Of a stretch of DNA of 64,000 nucleotides, positions 22,441-34,580 are shown piece by piece (positions within the stretch are counted from its first letter, which is position 1; every line of letters starts with the position of its first letter). The position numbers and the translations under genes were made by a program. Origin of the DNA: Bidens hawaiensis (Eukaryota > Streptophyta > Magnoliopsida > Asterales > Asteraceae); NCBI GenBank assembly GCA_021521415.1, contig JAIQDT010003804.1, positions 186,001 to 250,000 of the forward strand. The letters run 5' to 3'. Under the pieces are notes generated by a model. That model was not told where the DNA came from, made no database searches, and was given only the letters and a program-made list of their open reading frames with translations.

Positions 22441-25400
22441 ATCTGCACATCGTGCCGGTTCAACTATGAAGAAATATCATCAGACTATGGTATGTTGATA
22501 GTGACTGTTCCAGGCACCTGACAGGAGACATCTCTCAACTACACGACGTACAAATTTTTAATGGAGGGTATGTTTCCTTTGTGGGAGGAGAGAAAGGAAA
22601 GATTACACAGAAGGGTACTGTAAGTAATGGTGTTCTTAACTTTGAGAATGTGAATTACATTCCAGAGTTAAAACACAGCCTGCTCAGTGTCTCACAGATT
22701 TTCTGACAAAGGTTTTTCAACCCATTACACTAACAAAAAGTGTCTGATTTTAAACCTTGGTATCATTATACCAGAAGATTGGGTTCTTGTTCAATCACAA
22801 AGAAAAGATAATGCATACATGATTGACATGAACAAAAATGTTCTAGATGAAATTAGATGTCTAATTTCAAAAGTGTCGGAACACAATGCAATGCTTTGGC
22901 ATCGTCGCCTTGGTCATCAAATGTCAAAACCTTAAACCGTCTTGCCAAAAACGACATAGTCTGTGGTTTGCCTGTTAATGATTTTGTGACAATTAAGAAA
23001 TGTGTGGCTTGTGCTTTAAGCAAACATCATCGCAAATCTCACAAGCCAAAGCTGGTCCATACGATTTCCTCTGTTTTTCAACTGCTTCATATGGACTTGT
23101 TTGGTCCGGTTCACGTTCTGAGTCTCGCTCGCAGTTCTTATTGTTTAGTTATACTATTGACTACTCACATTTTACTTGGGTGTTTTTCTTTTCGAATAAA
23201 AATGAAACTGTAGAATTGATCAAGCGCTTCGTAGTGCTTATGGAGAATGAACTGAATCTGAAGCTAAATGGAATTCGCTGTGATAACGGCACGGAGTTTA
23301 AGAACTCAATGTTGAATTATATTTGTGCCGAAAAGGGAATACTTCGACAGTACAGCTCAGCTCGTACCCTACAACAAAATGGTGTTGCTGAAAGAAGGAA
23401 CAGAACTTTGATCGATGTTGCAAGAACTATGTTGTGTGATTCAAAGTTACCGTTTTTCTTCTGGGCTAAAGCAGTCGGCACTGCCTGTTATGTTCAAAAT
23501 CGGATATTTGATAAACACATCACAGATGAAGTCTCCCTATGAGGTTGTTTATGGTCACAAGCCTACTGTAGCACACTTTCGAGCCTTTTGATGTCCGCGT
23601 ACTCTTCTCAATCTCGAATTGACTCCAAAGTTTGGAGCCAAGTCCGATGATTTTTATTTTGTTGGATATGCTGGTTGCACTGCCTACAGAGTTTTCAACA
23701 AGGCAATGAAGCAGATAATGGAATCTTATGATGTGCACAAGCTAGAGGAGAATGAAATGGATGCTTGTGTTGGTCCTGACTGGTTATTCGATTATAATGA
23801 ACTGTTCAAGCCATTTAATGTGCTCCCAGTAAATGATGCAGAGAACTCAGGGGTAGGGACTTCTAATGTTGTTGATGATGAAGACGACATCTCTACCGAT
23901 TTTCAAAAATCTCCTGTCCTGAGTAAGGACCCGTCTAAATAATTGGACCCTACTTAGCCGTTGTCTGCAAGCCAACAAGAAAGTGTTACTGAGACCGTGT
24001 GTTCACAAGAGATTCCCGCAGCCGATGCTTCACCAGTTGAGGGGGAGAGTGCCATTCGTCAAATTTTTTGTAGCACTCTATTCCCAGATGTCATACCAAA
24101 TGAGTACATTACCAGTACCTCGTACTCGCATAGTACTGCGGCATCTAGATGGAAGAACCCTCTCTCTGAAATACTTGAAGATCCATCAAATCTACCGGCC
24201 AATTGTTCCGTTCGCGATCACTCCATTCTGACAAGAATTCAACGGGACCATCCAATCGAAAATGCCATTGGTCCCCTTGAAACTGGCGTTTCAACCAGAA
24301 ATCAGACAGGACATATCAACAATTGTTTGTATTCATGTTTCATCACTCATATTGAACCTAAGTCTGTTGAGATGGCTTTGCAAAAACCAAGCTGAGTGGA
24401 CGCCATGCGTGAGGAACTGAATCAGTTTGAGAAACTCAAGATTTGGAGTTTGGTTAAGTTACCCATTGAGAAGAAGGCTTTAGATACAAGATGGGTTTTT
24501 CGTAACAAGCAAGATGATACTGGGGTTATTGTTCATAACAAAGCGCGGCTTGTGGTTCGTGGTTTTCGTTAGGTTGAAGGCTTGGATTACACTGAAGTGT
24601 ATGCTCTAGTGGCTCGTCTTTAGGCCATTAGGATTTTCTTGGCATATGCATCCTACATGGGGTTCACGGTTTATCAAATGGATGTTAAGACAACGTTTTC
24701 TTATGGAGAAGTGAAGGAGGAGATTTATGTGGACCAGCCACCAGGTTTTGTTGATTCAAAGCATCCGTCTCACGTCTACAAGTTAGTAAAAGGCTCTTTA
24801 TGGCCTTCATCAGGCTCCTCGGGCATGGTATGCAATGTTGACGGCTCATCTTCTGGAGCATGAGTACAAGAGAGGAACCATCGATCAGACATTGTTCGTT
24901 AAGACTGTTGGAAAGGATTTGATTTTGGTTCAAATTTATGTAGATGACATCATTTTCGGCTTCACCTGTTCTGCTCTTTGTTCTGAATTTGAAGAGGTGA
25001 TGAAAAAGAGATTTGAGATGAGTTCGTTGGGGGAAATGACGACATTTTTGGGTTTACAGGTTCATCAGAGCTCAACAGGTATTCTACTACATCAGGAAAA
25101 TACGTCGAGGACATGTTGCCTAACTTCAAGTTTTAAGATTCCAAGAGCGCGGCGACTCCTATGGCAGAAAGACCCCTTCTTTCATCTGATCCTGAAGGGA
25201 CCCCAAAGATCAAACGTACTATCGATCAATGATCAGATCCCTAACGTATCTCACCGCCAGTCGCCCAGACATCATGTTTGCAAATAGTCAATGCGCTCGC
25301 ATCCAGGCTAATCCTAAACTTTCTCATTTAATTGCTGTTAAACGTATTTTTAGATATTTGAAAGGGAAACCGAAGCTAGGTCTTTGGTATCTCAGAATTT

Positions 25401-25874
25401 AATTTATATGCTTTTGCTGACAGCAATTATGGAGGTGATGATATTGATAGGAAATCTACGTCTGCTGGATGTCAATTCTTGGGTGATCGACTCATTTCAT
25501 GGCAATGCAAGAAACAACAAACGGTGTCCACATGCATTGCTGAGGCCGAGTATGTTGCTGCTTCCGCCTGCTATTCACAGGTTATATGGATGCAACATCA
25601 AAATCTAGATTACGATTTGGAATTTCTTGACACTCCAATTTTTTGTGATAATGATGCTGCTATTGCCATTGTTAAAATTCGGTTCAGCATTCTAAAACCA
25701 ACCACATTGACATCAAAATTCATTTTATTTGTGACTGTTACGACCGAAAATTGATTCACCTTGAGCAAGTCCACACTGATAATAATGTGGCGAACTTATT
25801 TAAAAAACCGGTCGGAACAGCCAGATTTAATGTGCTTGTGGGGTTTCTTAAAATGCTACGTTTCGACGACTGAG
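22441..25874 (+). pseudogene. copia1 protease, integrase, reverse transcriptase, RNase H remnant
   Basis: Protease near 22494 reads WYVDSDCSRHLTGD, with aspartate where the catalytic D-S-G glycine should be. Integrase: zinc region with LWHRRLGH and CVACALSKHH (22890-23035), core with DLFGPV (23096), CDNGTEF (23279) and QQNGVAERRNRTL (23370). Reverse transcriptase: DTRWVFRNKQDD (24484), QMDVKTTFSYGE (24677), YVDDIIFG (24936). RNase H fragments to 25760, then LKMLRFDD and stop at 25874. Frameshifts and stops are frequent (for example TAG at 24571 and 24622). Confidence 0.9.
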
Positions 25875-28256
25875 TCTTTTTGAGGTTAAATTTGTACATA
25901 AATATTTTCTCGTTATGTCATAATTTCTGTACAAATTTATGGGGAGAAAAGTCAAAAATACAAAAAGAGGGTGTGTATGTGTGTGTGTTTTCTTTAATAA
26001 AAAAAAACTATTTTGTTCTGTCGCTTAAAATTATGCCAGTTACTCAAGTTCAAGGGACATATCTTTATATTTAGTCATGTCGTCTACCTGCAGACAGACG
26101 GGATAGCCATTTACCTAAGGATTGAAAGTGATAGGGGAGACTAAATTTAAAAATGTCTCTGATGTAACTATCTGATTTTAATTCTTTTGCTGAAAAATAT
26201 GTCGGTTACCTATGTTCGAGGGACATATATTATTATATGTTTGGTCCTACTGTCTACTTGTAAACATACGGAATAGCCATTCACTTAAAGACTGAAAGTG
26301 ACTGGGCGACAGAGTCTAAAAATGCCTTCTAAATACCGTTATGGGAAGTGATATGATCATTCAGCTAAAAGCTTTATAGAAGCTTAAATATTTTCAAATG
26401 AAAATTGATCCAGCCTTCGAAAAATGATAGATAAATTGATTTTATGTGCCTAATGTGTGAAGCTATTAAGCTAAAATGGCTTTTGAACAATCACTGATTT
26501 GTATAGTAGCTTTCCATGATAAGTAAAAGTTTGAAGTGATATAAACTAAAATTACTAAACTTACTGTGGAGAGTCATTTTGTAGACGTGTGCATGTCTCT
26601 AGATATATCTCTCCGAATGATAGGCACAAAAGCAATTACCTAGTCATACACAAGCCATTTAGTGTCTTGATCGCCAAAAATATTATGTTTCCTTGTTATA
26701 AAAAAAATTGTATGTATATAAAAATTGTAATTAAAATTGTTTTTAAGGCTGAAAGGGTCAAACTAGAACTACAAGAGTGGGGCATTCAACTGAGTCCTAA
26801 ACATCCTGAATGTAAGGCTTGTAAGTCTGGACGGCATGTAGGTCCAACGTTCAACCTTAAAGCTTAAAATTATTTTTGTAGGGAAAGCCAAATACGCCTT
26901 GAGAAGAGATAAGGGGCATCATTGGTCCATAAGTGATGTCCATGTAAGCTTTATGCCTAATTGAATCTAAGCATATCTATTGATGCAATGAAAATCATGC
27001 TAAGTTTCTAATTACATGCTATCAACCTTTTCACTATGTCATAATAATGCAGAAAAATAATCATTGTGAAAGCTTCTTAATCGATATGATTTCATGTTCG
27101 GATCGTTTCATAAAACGGTTGCACGTTTAACACAACTGAAATTTGATCCCAAAATATGTTAAAATTACTGAAGGCCGGGTAGTTAAATTGTTTTGTTTTA
27201 GTTTAGTTTTTGTTCTAATTTTATTTTATTTTTTATTATTTTTATTTTCACCTCATGATTACTTGTGTCTAAACAAATGCCTTAAGAAACCATTTTTAAC
27301 ATGGAACGGGATTGCATTACCAGCCCATGAAATCTGACGTCTGCTAATTATGTTCTTGAGCCATTGAGTTTGGCCCAATGTGTTCATAATACTTGTGGTC
27401 TTGGCCTTGTCCTATTGGCCCAAGAAATTCTGTGGTATTGGTGTTCTCGGCCCATATGGGCATCTCAGAAGTTTAAAAGACAAGTTTTTGGTGCATTATT
27501 GGCTATCTCTTTCAGATCTGCAAAAACTTTAAAACCCTCATATTCAAATACCCGAAAAACTCCGAATAGTTTAATTAACAATCATATCTTGGTTTCGTCA
27601 AGCATTAAAAGTTAATAAAACTTAATCAAAATCGATTTTTGGATCACGGTTACGAAACTATTGGGGTTGTTTTGGAATGATTGGATTGTGAGATGTGTTT
27701 CGTCTACATGTTCATTGTGAACGATTAGGGTTGATTGATTGTGTTATGAGTTTTCTTAAAGTTGCAGGTTGTTCATCAATGGTGATTGCCAAGTTTGGGA
27801 AGATGTAGATGTTGAATCCAAGGGTTTTCGATGCCGGTTGACAGAATACCCTTGGTTAACTAGAGAGCATTTGGCTCAATAGATATCTCATGAGTTCTCG
27901 ATCAAACGTTTACCGAGAACCCGTCTGGTCAACCGAGAACTCATTGTTCTCGGTATCTGAAAATTACTTGGACCAAAACATTAAATTGGACCGAAAAGTC
28001 CTAACTTGGACCGAAAAGTCCCAAATGTGACCGAAGACTCCCAAGTTGAACCAAAAACTCATTTATTGAATCGAAAACAATTCTTAATCATTTAATCACT
28101 AAAATAATTTGAACAAGCTTATTAATGAAGATCATGTTGTTCATAATTATGTTTTCGGTCTCTGTTGCATGATCAAATTGTCCATTCATCAAGTTATATA
28201 TAACTGACTATAAATTTAAGTGAATGTATCATTAACCTGACTCATTTGTTGCATTC
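25875..28256 (+). other. long non-coding linker between pol and the 3' frame of copia1
   Basis: No coding region is credible here. It holds an imperfect direct duplication (about 26033-26155 and 26205-26330) and, at 27885-28080, clusters of ACCGAGAAC and TTGGACCGAAAAGTCC repeats. Long linkers after pol are known in SIRE-type elements. Confidence 0.6.
26033..26330 (+). repeat. imperfect direct duplication in the copia1 linker
   Basis: Two segments of about 120 bp, offset about 170 bp, share GGTTAC/AGTTAC, GAGGGACATAT, a GTCTAC segment, GGAATAGCCATTCAC and GACTGAAAGTGA in the same order. Confidence 0.75.
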
Positions 28257-30722
28257 ATGGCTGATCAAGCACCACTGAATTTTGTTGATACTCACAATAT
28301 TGCGGGATGCCTCTTTGATCCTCCTCTTGCTCACATGGAGTTCAAGTCTATGATTGTGGCGCTGAATACCTGCAGGATTTCTCATGCTTTATGAGAAACT
28401 CCAGTTATCAGCAAGAAGACGGTGACAGATTTTTGGATTCATGCTTCCATTAATCCAAGAGGTGCTGGGGGAGCAACTGTCATTGAGTCAAAGATTTAAA
28501 AGAAGCCTGTTATTGTCTCTGAAGCTATTATACGTGAAGTACTACTGTTTGGTTATCAATCTGATTATCCTACAGAGTATTCTACTGATGCCGTTGCTGA
28601 AATTGTGAGAAGAATGAGTTACAAGGGAGCCTACCCTCCAGCCTTTAAGAAGCTATTTCATCCATACTAGAGGTTCTTGATTCACACGTTCTTCACATGT
28701 GTCTCAGGATGCAAAGGGGGTTCTGATGAGATCAGGCACACCCAGATGTCGGCTGTAGTTGCTCTGATCATAGACTGGAACTACAATTACTCCAAGTTTG
28801 TGTTTGATGAGATGATAAGCAATCTCAAGGAGAAGAAGAAGGAGATGTTCCTTATGTACCAGAGGTTTCTACATATGATTTTTGACTCCCATTATCCTGA
28901 CCTGATCAAATCTGTAGAGATGTTTGACGTGAAGACGTTGGGTCCGAATACTTTTGGCTTAATGAAACAATCAACGAAAGTAGCCAAATTGGTCTATCAA
29001 GGTCTTCATCCGTTAGTCAAGTTTGGAAGATTTGCTGAGACCGAGATTAATGTTGATGCTGCTGGTGCAGCTGTAGCTGAGGAACACATGGTTCCTGCTC
29101 AAAGGCACATTACCGCCTTTGAGACATTGTCTGATGATGATGAGTCTGATAGTTCTCCATCACAACCTATGGAGACTGAAAACCAGGTACAACAGTCAGT
29201 ACCTTCTACTGAATAGTTTAAAGAGTTCGAATCGTTTAATGAAAAGCTCCAGTCGACTGCATTGAAGCCTCCTCAATCAGTCACTATGACACATGTTGAA
29301 GAAGAATTTGAAGAAGATCCAGCCACTGATCTCATTCCACGTAAACGACGAAAGAAATATCCGAGACCAGGTGTGCTAGCTAGTGATGTGATACCAACTA
29401 CCCAACCAAATGTTGTTGATCCCGTTACTGTTGAGGCTCAGACTGCTCAAGGCCCATCTACTGCTGCTCAACAAACTCAAGTACAAATCTTTGAGAATAT
29501 TACACATGAGTTTGATTTTGAGCCACATATTCGGTCCACCACCAAACCATCGGGATCGTCTAACCCGATTGGTCATGACAGTACAAGTGCAGTTGACAAG
29601 ATTGCTCATATTCTGGCCATGCAAGACAAATTTTTACAAGACAAGGGCAAGGGGATTGCTTTAGAAGCTAAACCTGTTGATGTTCATGCCTTACAACGCC
29701 GAGTCTTTGAGCTTGAGCAAGATGTTCGAATTCAAGAAATTGAAGCTATTAACACTAATAAAGATTCAAAAACTCAGGAGCTTCAAGATAGCATGGGTGG
29801 CCTTACTGCGATGTACTTAGGCCTCCAACAAAAGCTTATTCAGAAGTTTGGAGATGAATATAAAGGTGGTGTTGATATTGATGATGACATGCGCCCTGCT
29901 TCGAACATCGATACCTCTGCGACAATGGAAAAATATATGGCTGCTCCACCAAAGTCAAATGAGAAGAAGGAACGGTTGATGAGGAAGATGCTGACTCAAA
30001 TCAAAACGTTGTAACCTCTGATCACCCCGAGAAATTTGTTGTGGAACTGCAAAAGATTTTTTCTGATAAGTATGTTGATCGTTCTGGGGTTGTGTCGTGG
30101 GGATACGATGTGGATAAGGAGATGTGGTGGGTAAAACGCAAGTCAGGTGGCACTGAATACTACAAGAAAATGAAGAGTTTCGGGTCATGGACGAAGGTTG
30201 ACTAGACTGACTTAATTAATGCTCCTTTCCACAACCCGAACAATGATACAAAGGCCAAAAACTTCTAGAATTATTTGAGCACTCAAGTGGAGCGTGATTT
30301 TCCAAATATGCCTACTGCATAGTCGTTTCTTAAGAAAGCCAAGGGTGTTTGTGATCCTCACACCAACAAGCCGATGATGAATGCGATGTGGCCGCCAAAT
30401 GACAAGGTAACGTCAAGTCCGATCACCAAGAGATTTCCAGAGGGAACTCTTGATGGAATGAAGTTTGGGACGTATGATGGCGAAACAACTATTGTGACCA
30501 TCAGGCTAGTCAAGGGTCAGTACCGGTCTTGTAGATCTAAGAGATTTATTGAAGTTTGGTGAGAAAGACATCAAGAAACTTAGCGGCTTTCAGATTTCAG
30601 CTGAACCACTTTACGAGCTAGCCTCTAAGGAGTATACTAAGATGGTGGGATCAATCATACAAACCGGGCTATGGGCAGGTGCTTACAAGGAAGCCGATGC
30701 TGACATACTTGAGCACGAGTGA
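28257..30722 (+). pseudogene. extra 3' frame of copia1 (non-pol, unknown function)
   Basis: Starts MADQAPLNFVDTHNIAG at 28257 and ends ...KEADADILEHE stop at 30722, just before the polypurine tract; about 820 codons when intact. It is broken by at least four stops (near 28393, 28498, 28668, 29214) and frameshifts after 30014. N-terminal part: MSYKGAYPP, then IDWNYNYSKFVFDEMI and MYQRFLHMI. Middle: acidic, Ser/Pro/Gln-rich, then KGKGIALE (about 29645) and a coiled-coil-like stretch. C-terminal part: TYDGETTIVTIRLVKG, then FGEKDIKKLSG. The same landmarks occur in copia2 and, for the middle and end, copia3. It occupies the envelope-like position of SIRE elements but I see no signal peptide or membrane span. 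Function unknown. Confidence 0.72.
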
Positions 30723-30740
30723 TGGTGAAGTAATAAACTA

Positions 30741-30750
30741 ATGGGGAGAA
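30741..30750 (+). other. polypurine tract of copia1
   Basis: ATGGGGAGAA directly before the TG of the 3' LTR. Confidence 0.85.
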
Positions 30751-31114
30751 TGTTGGTCTATATTTATGGTTTGTGCTTTATGTTTTGAACTACATTATGT
30801 AAACCAAAATCAAGGGATTTCGGTGGGATTTGTATGTATTTAGGCTTAGGTATGATATAACTATAGATATGGTGTACACAATAAATGTTAGGATTGGTCG
30901 ATCATTGATAGTTGTTAGCCAAACAGAGAGTATCACCGTCTAAGTTTTGTTAAAGTGCTTAAGCACCGGACGTAATATATACATGTGTTTTGAAGCAAAA
31001 TCCATCATGTTTATTATGTTATTTGATTCTTCTAGAATCGGTTCTATGTTAGATTCCGCCTAACAAACGATTTACTTGATATCACATTGAAAGATCCGTT
31101 CCACGGGACTTACA
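30751..31114 (+). repeat. 3' LTR of copia1
   Basis: Starts TGTTGGTCTATATT, ends GGGACTTACA, followed by target-site duplication GGACT. Relative to the 5' LTR it has two extra blocks, one of about 33 bp near 30940-30972 and one of about 36 bp just before the terminal GGGACTTACA, plus many substitutions. Confidence 0.9.
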
Positions 31115-31119
31115 GGACT

Positions 31120-32069
31120 CCTTACGAAGAACTAAATCTAGCAAGATTAAATAATAAAGATCTATCAATAACCTAGCGCTTTATAGATTTAGGTTAACAG
31201 CACACTAAGGTTTAATTAATTAATAATAATTATTCCTATAATCTTATTGCAAATCAATCATAAAATAATCAAGAACACAAAATAATTGACCTAATAACAA
31301 CCTATCATAATGACAAACAATAATCAAGGCAACAATGGAATAATAACAATCAATCAAACAATCCTAAATATCCATACGCATCAATTTAATATAATTAAAC
31401 ATTTTACTAAATCATAAAACCATAACGATAAATAAATCCCAAATCAAATCATAACATCAAAATAGGTTAATCATAAGCCTAGGCAGTCTATCATGTTTAG
31501 CCTAGAGTCATAAAATAAAACAAAACAATAATAAAGGAATTCATGGCGAAAATAAATAAGAACGGAAGATTAAAGGCGATAAAACCCGTGGTCTTCGTCC
31601 TTGAATAATAAGCTCGTCACCGGCTGATTCCTCGTCATCAAAACATCCAAAAGATCATCTCTTGAGCTCCCAAATTCGTCCAAGCGGGCTAGGTTATTCA
31701 GTTTATGATTAAGGTTGAGTTTAGAGGTGTTTAAATAGGTTTCCAAGGCCCAAAATAAATAAAAATAAAAAATTCTGGAAAAAATGGCCCACCACGCCGC
31801 GCAGCAGGCCTGGTCCCTCCCCGTCGCTCGGCGCTCCAGCAAATGGGAGGGGGGCGGTCTGGTTCTGTCCGGTTCGTTTCCTGATGCGGTCCGGTTCAAT
31901 TCTGATGCTCTGGTTCTCTATTTTAGCTCATTTTTCACTCCTTTTTACCACGATAAACCTCCGGAACTTACATTATTCAAATATGTTAGTAATATACAAA
32001 TTCTAATAAAAAAACAAACAAACACTAATAAAATATACATGGGATTTATGTATATTAAGCGTTATATTA
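31120..32069 (-). repeat. Athila 3' LTR, proximal segment
   Basis: Continues the Athila LTR interrupted at 16509 and matches 37830-38800 of the other copy. Its start (right end) reads TAATATAACG where the 5' LTR has TGATATAATG, so the terminal G has mutated. A purine run (GTGTGGGGATATA on the minus strand, just right of 32069) is the likely polypurine tract. Confidence 0.9.
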
Positions 32070-32437
32070 TATATCCCCACACTTATCTTTTTTCGTCCCT
32101 GAAAAAGTCTAGTTGTAATGGGATCAGAATCAGAGAAATGCGATCTTAAAAGCATATTAGGTTATATTAAAGCTCAGATAAATGTAAAAACTACGATTGT
32201 TGATATTGTTGTCCACTTAAACCCAGCCACCAGCCTATCAAACCCCACGCACATTAAGCATTTAAGTTCAAGTGACATCCAAAACCTATGGGTCTCACAA
32301 CTTTGGAGTTAAGATCCACCTACCCCATCTCAAGCATAGTAAAGACAATTAAAATAATTGAGTTGAAGCAAACTTGTTCAACATATCACCGTAAGATAAA
32401 AACCCCTTAATGGTAAGAATAAAACGCACTTAGTTGG
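32070..32437 (-). other. Athila 3' non-coding region, segment left of the LINE
   Basis: Begins with the probable polypurine tract next to the 3' LTR. No protein similarity is recognisable in any frame and short frames here look random. Confidence 0.5.
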
Positions 32438-32448
32438 AATTATGAATG
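32438..32448. repeat. target-site duplication of the LINE, left copy
   Basis: AATTATGAATG here and at 33046-33056, after the poly-A tail. Confidence 0.88.
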
Positions 32449-33045
32449 TAATGGAGAGCCGGATTCTCGTAATCATCTCTTCTTTGAGTGTAAGTTCTCT
32501 TCTGTGGTTTGGAGTATTGTCAAAATGAAAGGTAAGTTTCAGGGGTGCATGAATGTTGGGCGAATATTCTTCAATATGTGTCTCAATTTGGAATGTCCAA
32601 CTCTATTGATAATTTTATTAATCGGCTGCTACTTGGGGCTTCGGTTTACGTAATTTGGAAGGAACGAAATAACCGGCTTTTCAGGAACTCTTTGAAGACT
32701 CCAAAGATTGTTGCTGATGAAATTATTAAGGGTACTCGCCTAAAGCTAATGACTCTAAAGTTCAAGAATTCTGAACGGGTCAATCAGGTTCTCGAAGATT
32801 GGCACCTTCCGAGAGGAGTTTCACACCAAATTGATGATAATGGTTGATTTGTTTTTGTTATGTTTGTTTCTTTGGTTCTTGTGTAGGCTTTAGCAGTGTT
32901 TACCATTGTTTGGTGGTTTTGGTTTTGTTTACTCTTGTATGGCATGTCATACATGAGAACTAATATGGCACTTTGTCATATTATTTGTTCTTGTTGGTTG
33001 TGTGGAATGAATTTAACCGGGTAGAACCCTTTACCCAAAAAAAAA
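32449..33045 (+). mobile_element. 5'-truncated L1-type LINE, ORF2 C-terminus and poly-A tail
   Basis: About 600 bp. The coding part begins within a zinc-binding reverse-transcriptase tail (ECNGEPDSRNHLFFECKF), changes frame near 32545, and continues with VYVIWKERNNRLFRN and ends ...SHQIDDNG stop at 32847, all typical of the last part of plant L1 ORF2 (the zf-RVT region). A 3' untranslated region and a run of A follow at 33037-33047. An 11-bp duplication flanks it. Confidence 0.88.
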
Positions 33046-33056
33046 AATTATGAATG

Positions 33057-34400
33057 ATAGGTCATGTGAGGTTGTACGAGCATTACCTAAATGCTATTAG
33101 ACCTTTCCTATATATATCCTAAGAAAATATTTATTGATTAAAAACTTTCGAGCCCCAATAGTGTATCCTTAGAGTCGCCATCCCCTTGGTAACACGTAAA
33201 CTCTCAGTCTCGTCTAATATGTGCACTTTGGCCTCTTTTTCTATTTTTTGAGAATGCTTCTTTGGCATTTTTTTCATTACATAACTTTTCTTTTTTCGAC
33301 CAATTATTTGGAATACTTTTATTTATTTTTATTTTTTATTTTTCATTGTGCACTTAGGCATCTTTTACCTAAAAATATATAACTAAATGCTAAGCTCGTA
33401 TAAAATTGGACATTTGCGGGGCGCCACCACTCTTTATTTATTTTCATAAAACGGAGTGGCGTGCTAATTTTAAAGTGCATTTAATTCTCACCACCTTAGG
33501 GTAATCAGCTTATGGTAATACTCCCTATGCTTTATCGAATTTCAGCTTCACTATTCCCCCTAGGAAGAGAACCCACAAAATCTATGATTAATTAGGTTTA
33601 TTTAGAATATGCAATGGGAAACCTTTTAAGACTAGTTGGGCCTACCAACACATCCCAAGCTTAGTACGCTTTTTTTATATTATCTCATATTATTAGTAGT
33701 TTGAAAAACCAATTCCCGATAAATATCCTCATCTCCCATTTAAATGCAAAAAGAAACAAATTCAAAGGACATTTTTCAAAAAAAAAAATTATAGTTAAAA
33801 TTTAACTATGACTCAAATATCCTATCCCAACACTTAAATTTTGTATTCCTCATTGCAAGGATAAGGACGAAAAATAAAATAAAGGCGAAATACAAAAAAA
33901 AAGTAAAAACCCAAAAATAAAAATAAACAAACAAGATATAAAATGGAAAAGACTTGGTTGGTAATATGGCATTAAATATGATGTCAAAGTATTCTTCCAT
34001 GAATGCCCTCAAACTCTGAACGTGATCAGCAAACGGTATCTCCTTATCTCACACACGAACGGAGGCGGCAAAAACAACAAACAATATCAAAAAACATAAC
34101 TTATCAATTAAATAGATGTTAACATTTAAAGTCTTTAGACCAACCAACCCACCTAATATATAAAACATGAATAAATGCCAGCAAAAAATAAAAAGTATAC
34201 AGTTCGGCTGTTCCATCCCCACACTTTAACTTTGCATTATACAACATGGGGGTCATTTTTCTAGCTCACTTAATCCAACAAAAACTTAAATACAAAATCA
34301 AAGAAGAACTACAAAAATCTACATTAGTGACTCGACAAGACTCAAAAATAGAAATGGGGCAAATATACAAACTCTACACTTGAGTTTTCACTCAGGACAC
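33057..34400 (-). other. Athila 3' non-coding region, segment right of the LINE
   Basis: AT-rich sequence with scattered CCCCACACTTTAAC-like tracts, typical in look of Athila 3' regions. I find no reverse transcriptase, integrase or envelope-like frame. Whether these domains were deleted or never present cannot be decided from one copy. Confidence 0.5.
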
Positions 34401-34580
34401 TCTACTATGAGATCTACTAGGCTGTCCAAGTGGAGCTTCCTCCACCTCGATAAAACTCCATGGCCCTCCAAGAAAATGCATCACGATCCGACCACTCATC
34501 AATCTTATTTCGCTTATCTCCAACTTCTCCAAACTCCACAAACTTCCGCTTGCCACCTCCCTTCTCTCTATCAAACTCCA

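Larger units (their letters stand above)
16510..31114 (+). mobile_element. Ty1/copia element copia1 (SIRE/Maximus type), with solo LTR B nested in gag
   Basis: Flanked by GGACT at 16505-16509 and 31115-31119. Order: 5' LTR, Met primer site, leader, gag with two zinc knuckles, protease, integrase, reverse transcriptase, RNase H, a 2.4-kb linker, an extra frame, polypurine tract, 3' LTR. Integrase before reverse transcriptase marks it as copia; the size (about 12.6 kb without the nested LTR) and the frame after pol suggest the SIRE/Maximus branch. All frames carry stops, and the two LTRs differ by substitutions and indels, so it is not recent. Confidence 0.92.

Noticed and set aside
31784..32149. 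121-codon frame in the Athila LTR
   Set aside because: It lies in LTR sequence, is not kept in the sister LTR (38500-38800), and has no similarity I recognise.
32545..32847. Possible small host gene with VYVIWKERNNRLFRN
   Set aside because: The motif is the C-terminus of plant LINE ORF2; poly-A and an 11-bp duplication identify a LINE fragment.
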